From Dermatophagoides farinae (Eukaryota; Arthropoda; Arachnida; Sarcoptiformes; Pyroglyphidae), in contig NC_134681.1 of the NCBI RefSeq assembly GCF_024713945.1, positions 1,302,001 to 1,366,000 on the forward strand: DNA of 64,000 nt. Direction: 5' to 3'. The translations under genes and the position numbers were made by a program. Under the pieces are notes generated by a model, which was given only the letters and a program-made list of their open reading frames with translations, did no database searches and was not told the origin of the DNA. This document shows positions 62,908 to 64,000 of the stretch, one piece after another. Every line of letters begins with the position of its first letter. The stretch's first letter is position 1.

Positions 62908-64000
62908 CATAGTAATTTTTAATAAAAGTTTTTTTGTTTTCTGTTGTTTTCATTTCATCTCATTAACAAAAATGATGATGATGATGATGAAAGTTTTATC
63001 TGGTGAAATTTTATGAATCTTTACACGCCTTACATCCTGTGTACACGTAATGATAATAATAATAGAGAAGAAATGACCTAATTTTTTTTTTTAATTATCA
63101 CTATTCATTATTCATTTGTTTAGAAATTGTAAAATTTTTTGCCACATTCATATTATTATATCAACAACAACAACAACAGCAACAATGCCATATATCAATC
63201 AATCGATCATTTGTTGTGCCACATATAAAAAATATCAATGGTAAATTTACGTGGAAAAAATAGGATCAAATTTCTGCAAAATAAAAACAAAAAAAAAAAT
63301 AAAAAAGAAAATTCATCATTATTTCATATATATATATATATTCAGTGAGTAGAGAATTTTATTTTATTTTTTTTGTCATAACTACTTTTTTTGAGGGGGT
63401 GGAACGAAAAAAAAAATTGAAGTTTTTTTTTTGTTTTTATTTTAATGATATTCATTGTTGGGGCTCAAGTGTGTATATAGTCTACATACTTTGGTCATCA
63501 TCGTCATCATCATTTGAAAATAATTCATTCATTCATTCGTTATTTATGTTAATAATGATTTAAAATGAATTTTTTTTCCTCGCTTCTCATTTTTGAGCAT
63601 GACATTTGACAAAATTTTTCCGTTGTTTCCATGTTCACGCTATGTGTTCTCTTCATTTTTTGTTTTTTTTATTCATTCATATTTTATTTGTCAAAAAAAA
63701 ATGAATATTTCAAAAATAAAATTCAAAATTCAAAATTGTGCAACTCTTTCCATTTTTTTTCTCGCTTTTTTTTCATTTTTTTAATTCCCTTCAAGAATAA
63801 AATAAAATGCAACAAAAATGATAGAACCGATTCATCATCAAAAAAAAAAAAAAAAAAACAGAACAAAACAGAATAAAATTCACATGAAATGCAACAAAAA
63901 AAAACAGCAAAAATAATGACATATTTATAATGATTGTGTGTGTGGGTGTTGTTTCACCGTTTTGTCATCATCACATTTACAGTGTACAAAATACATTCAA

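Larger units (their letters stand above)
50505..64000. other. 13.5-kb gene-poor region upstream of slowpoke
   Basis: No protein family is recognisable on either strand. The stretch is dominated by ATG/CAT-type trinucleotide arrays, CA/GT and CT/GA microsatellites, poly-A/T runs and TTTTG-like tracts. It lies 5' of slo and may contain its alternative promoters and 5' UTR exons, which are numerous in flies, but no convincing donor near a leader could be assigned. One weak minus-strand ORF at 59982-60227 is listed separately. Confidence 0.55.

Noticed and set aside
1-64000. CRISPR arrays, operons, phage or bacterial mobile elements
   Set aside because: The sequence is eukaryotic; the regular arrays are microsatellites without spacer structure, and no integrase, transposase or reverse transcriptase frame was seen.

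Overview
This is an AT-rich eukaryotic nuclear window. It has introns with GT..AG borders, AATAAA motifs, dense microsatellites and long homopolymeric A/T runs. The gene set is animal, with arthropod-like orthologues: a slowpoke BK channel, a lap/PICALM clathrin adaptor, a DHHC9/14/18-type palmitoyltransferase, a FIT lipid-droplet protein, a malic enzyme and a secreted LDL-receptor class A protein. Short introns (50-150 bp is common), strong AT bias and very frequent Gln/His/Asn/Ser/Thr runs in proteins fit a compact arthropod genome. An acariform mite is my best guess, but the species cannot be fixed from the sequence alone.

Layout. 1-6.2 kb: mostly non-coding, with traces of a minus-strand gene (a terminal exon at 25-124, a splice donor at 3038). 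6.2-10.3 kb: minus-strand palmitoyltransferase with a long Q/H-rich tail, plus an orphan coding exon downstream of it. 10.3-19.3 kb: gene-poor. 19.3-25.5 kb: plus-strand lap/PICALM with a probable 21-nt microexon and several in-phase alternative 3' exons. 26.2-27.3 kb: single-exon FITM gene, minus. 27.9-33.2 kb: malic enzyme, minus. Its likely presequence exon lies about 2.9 kb upstream, so a small Cys-rich ORF (31.9-32.2 kb) would be nested in its first intron. 35.7-37.1 kb: secreted protein with two LDLa domains and an 18-nt microexon, minus. 40.0-50.5 kb: complete BK channel gene, minus, 19 coding exons with all phases closing. 50.5-64 kb: no gene seen; probably 5' flank or 5' UTR introns of slowpoke or intergenic DNA.

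The genes do not form a pathway. The shared theme is architectural: conserved catalytic or structural cores carry large, mostly CAA-coded Gln/His-rich insertions in linkers and tails. The extreme case is a roughly 500-residue insertion between the two calcium-sensing RCK domains of the BK channel, next to a symmetric cassette exon at the place where vertebrate channels carry the STREX insert. Very small exons recur in several genes. Exon borders were worked out by eye from splice consensus, phase continuity and recalled family similarity; no alignment or RNA evidence was available.
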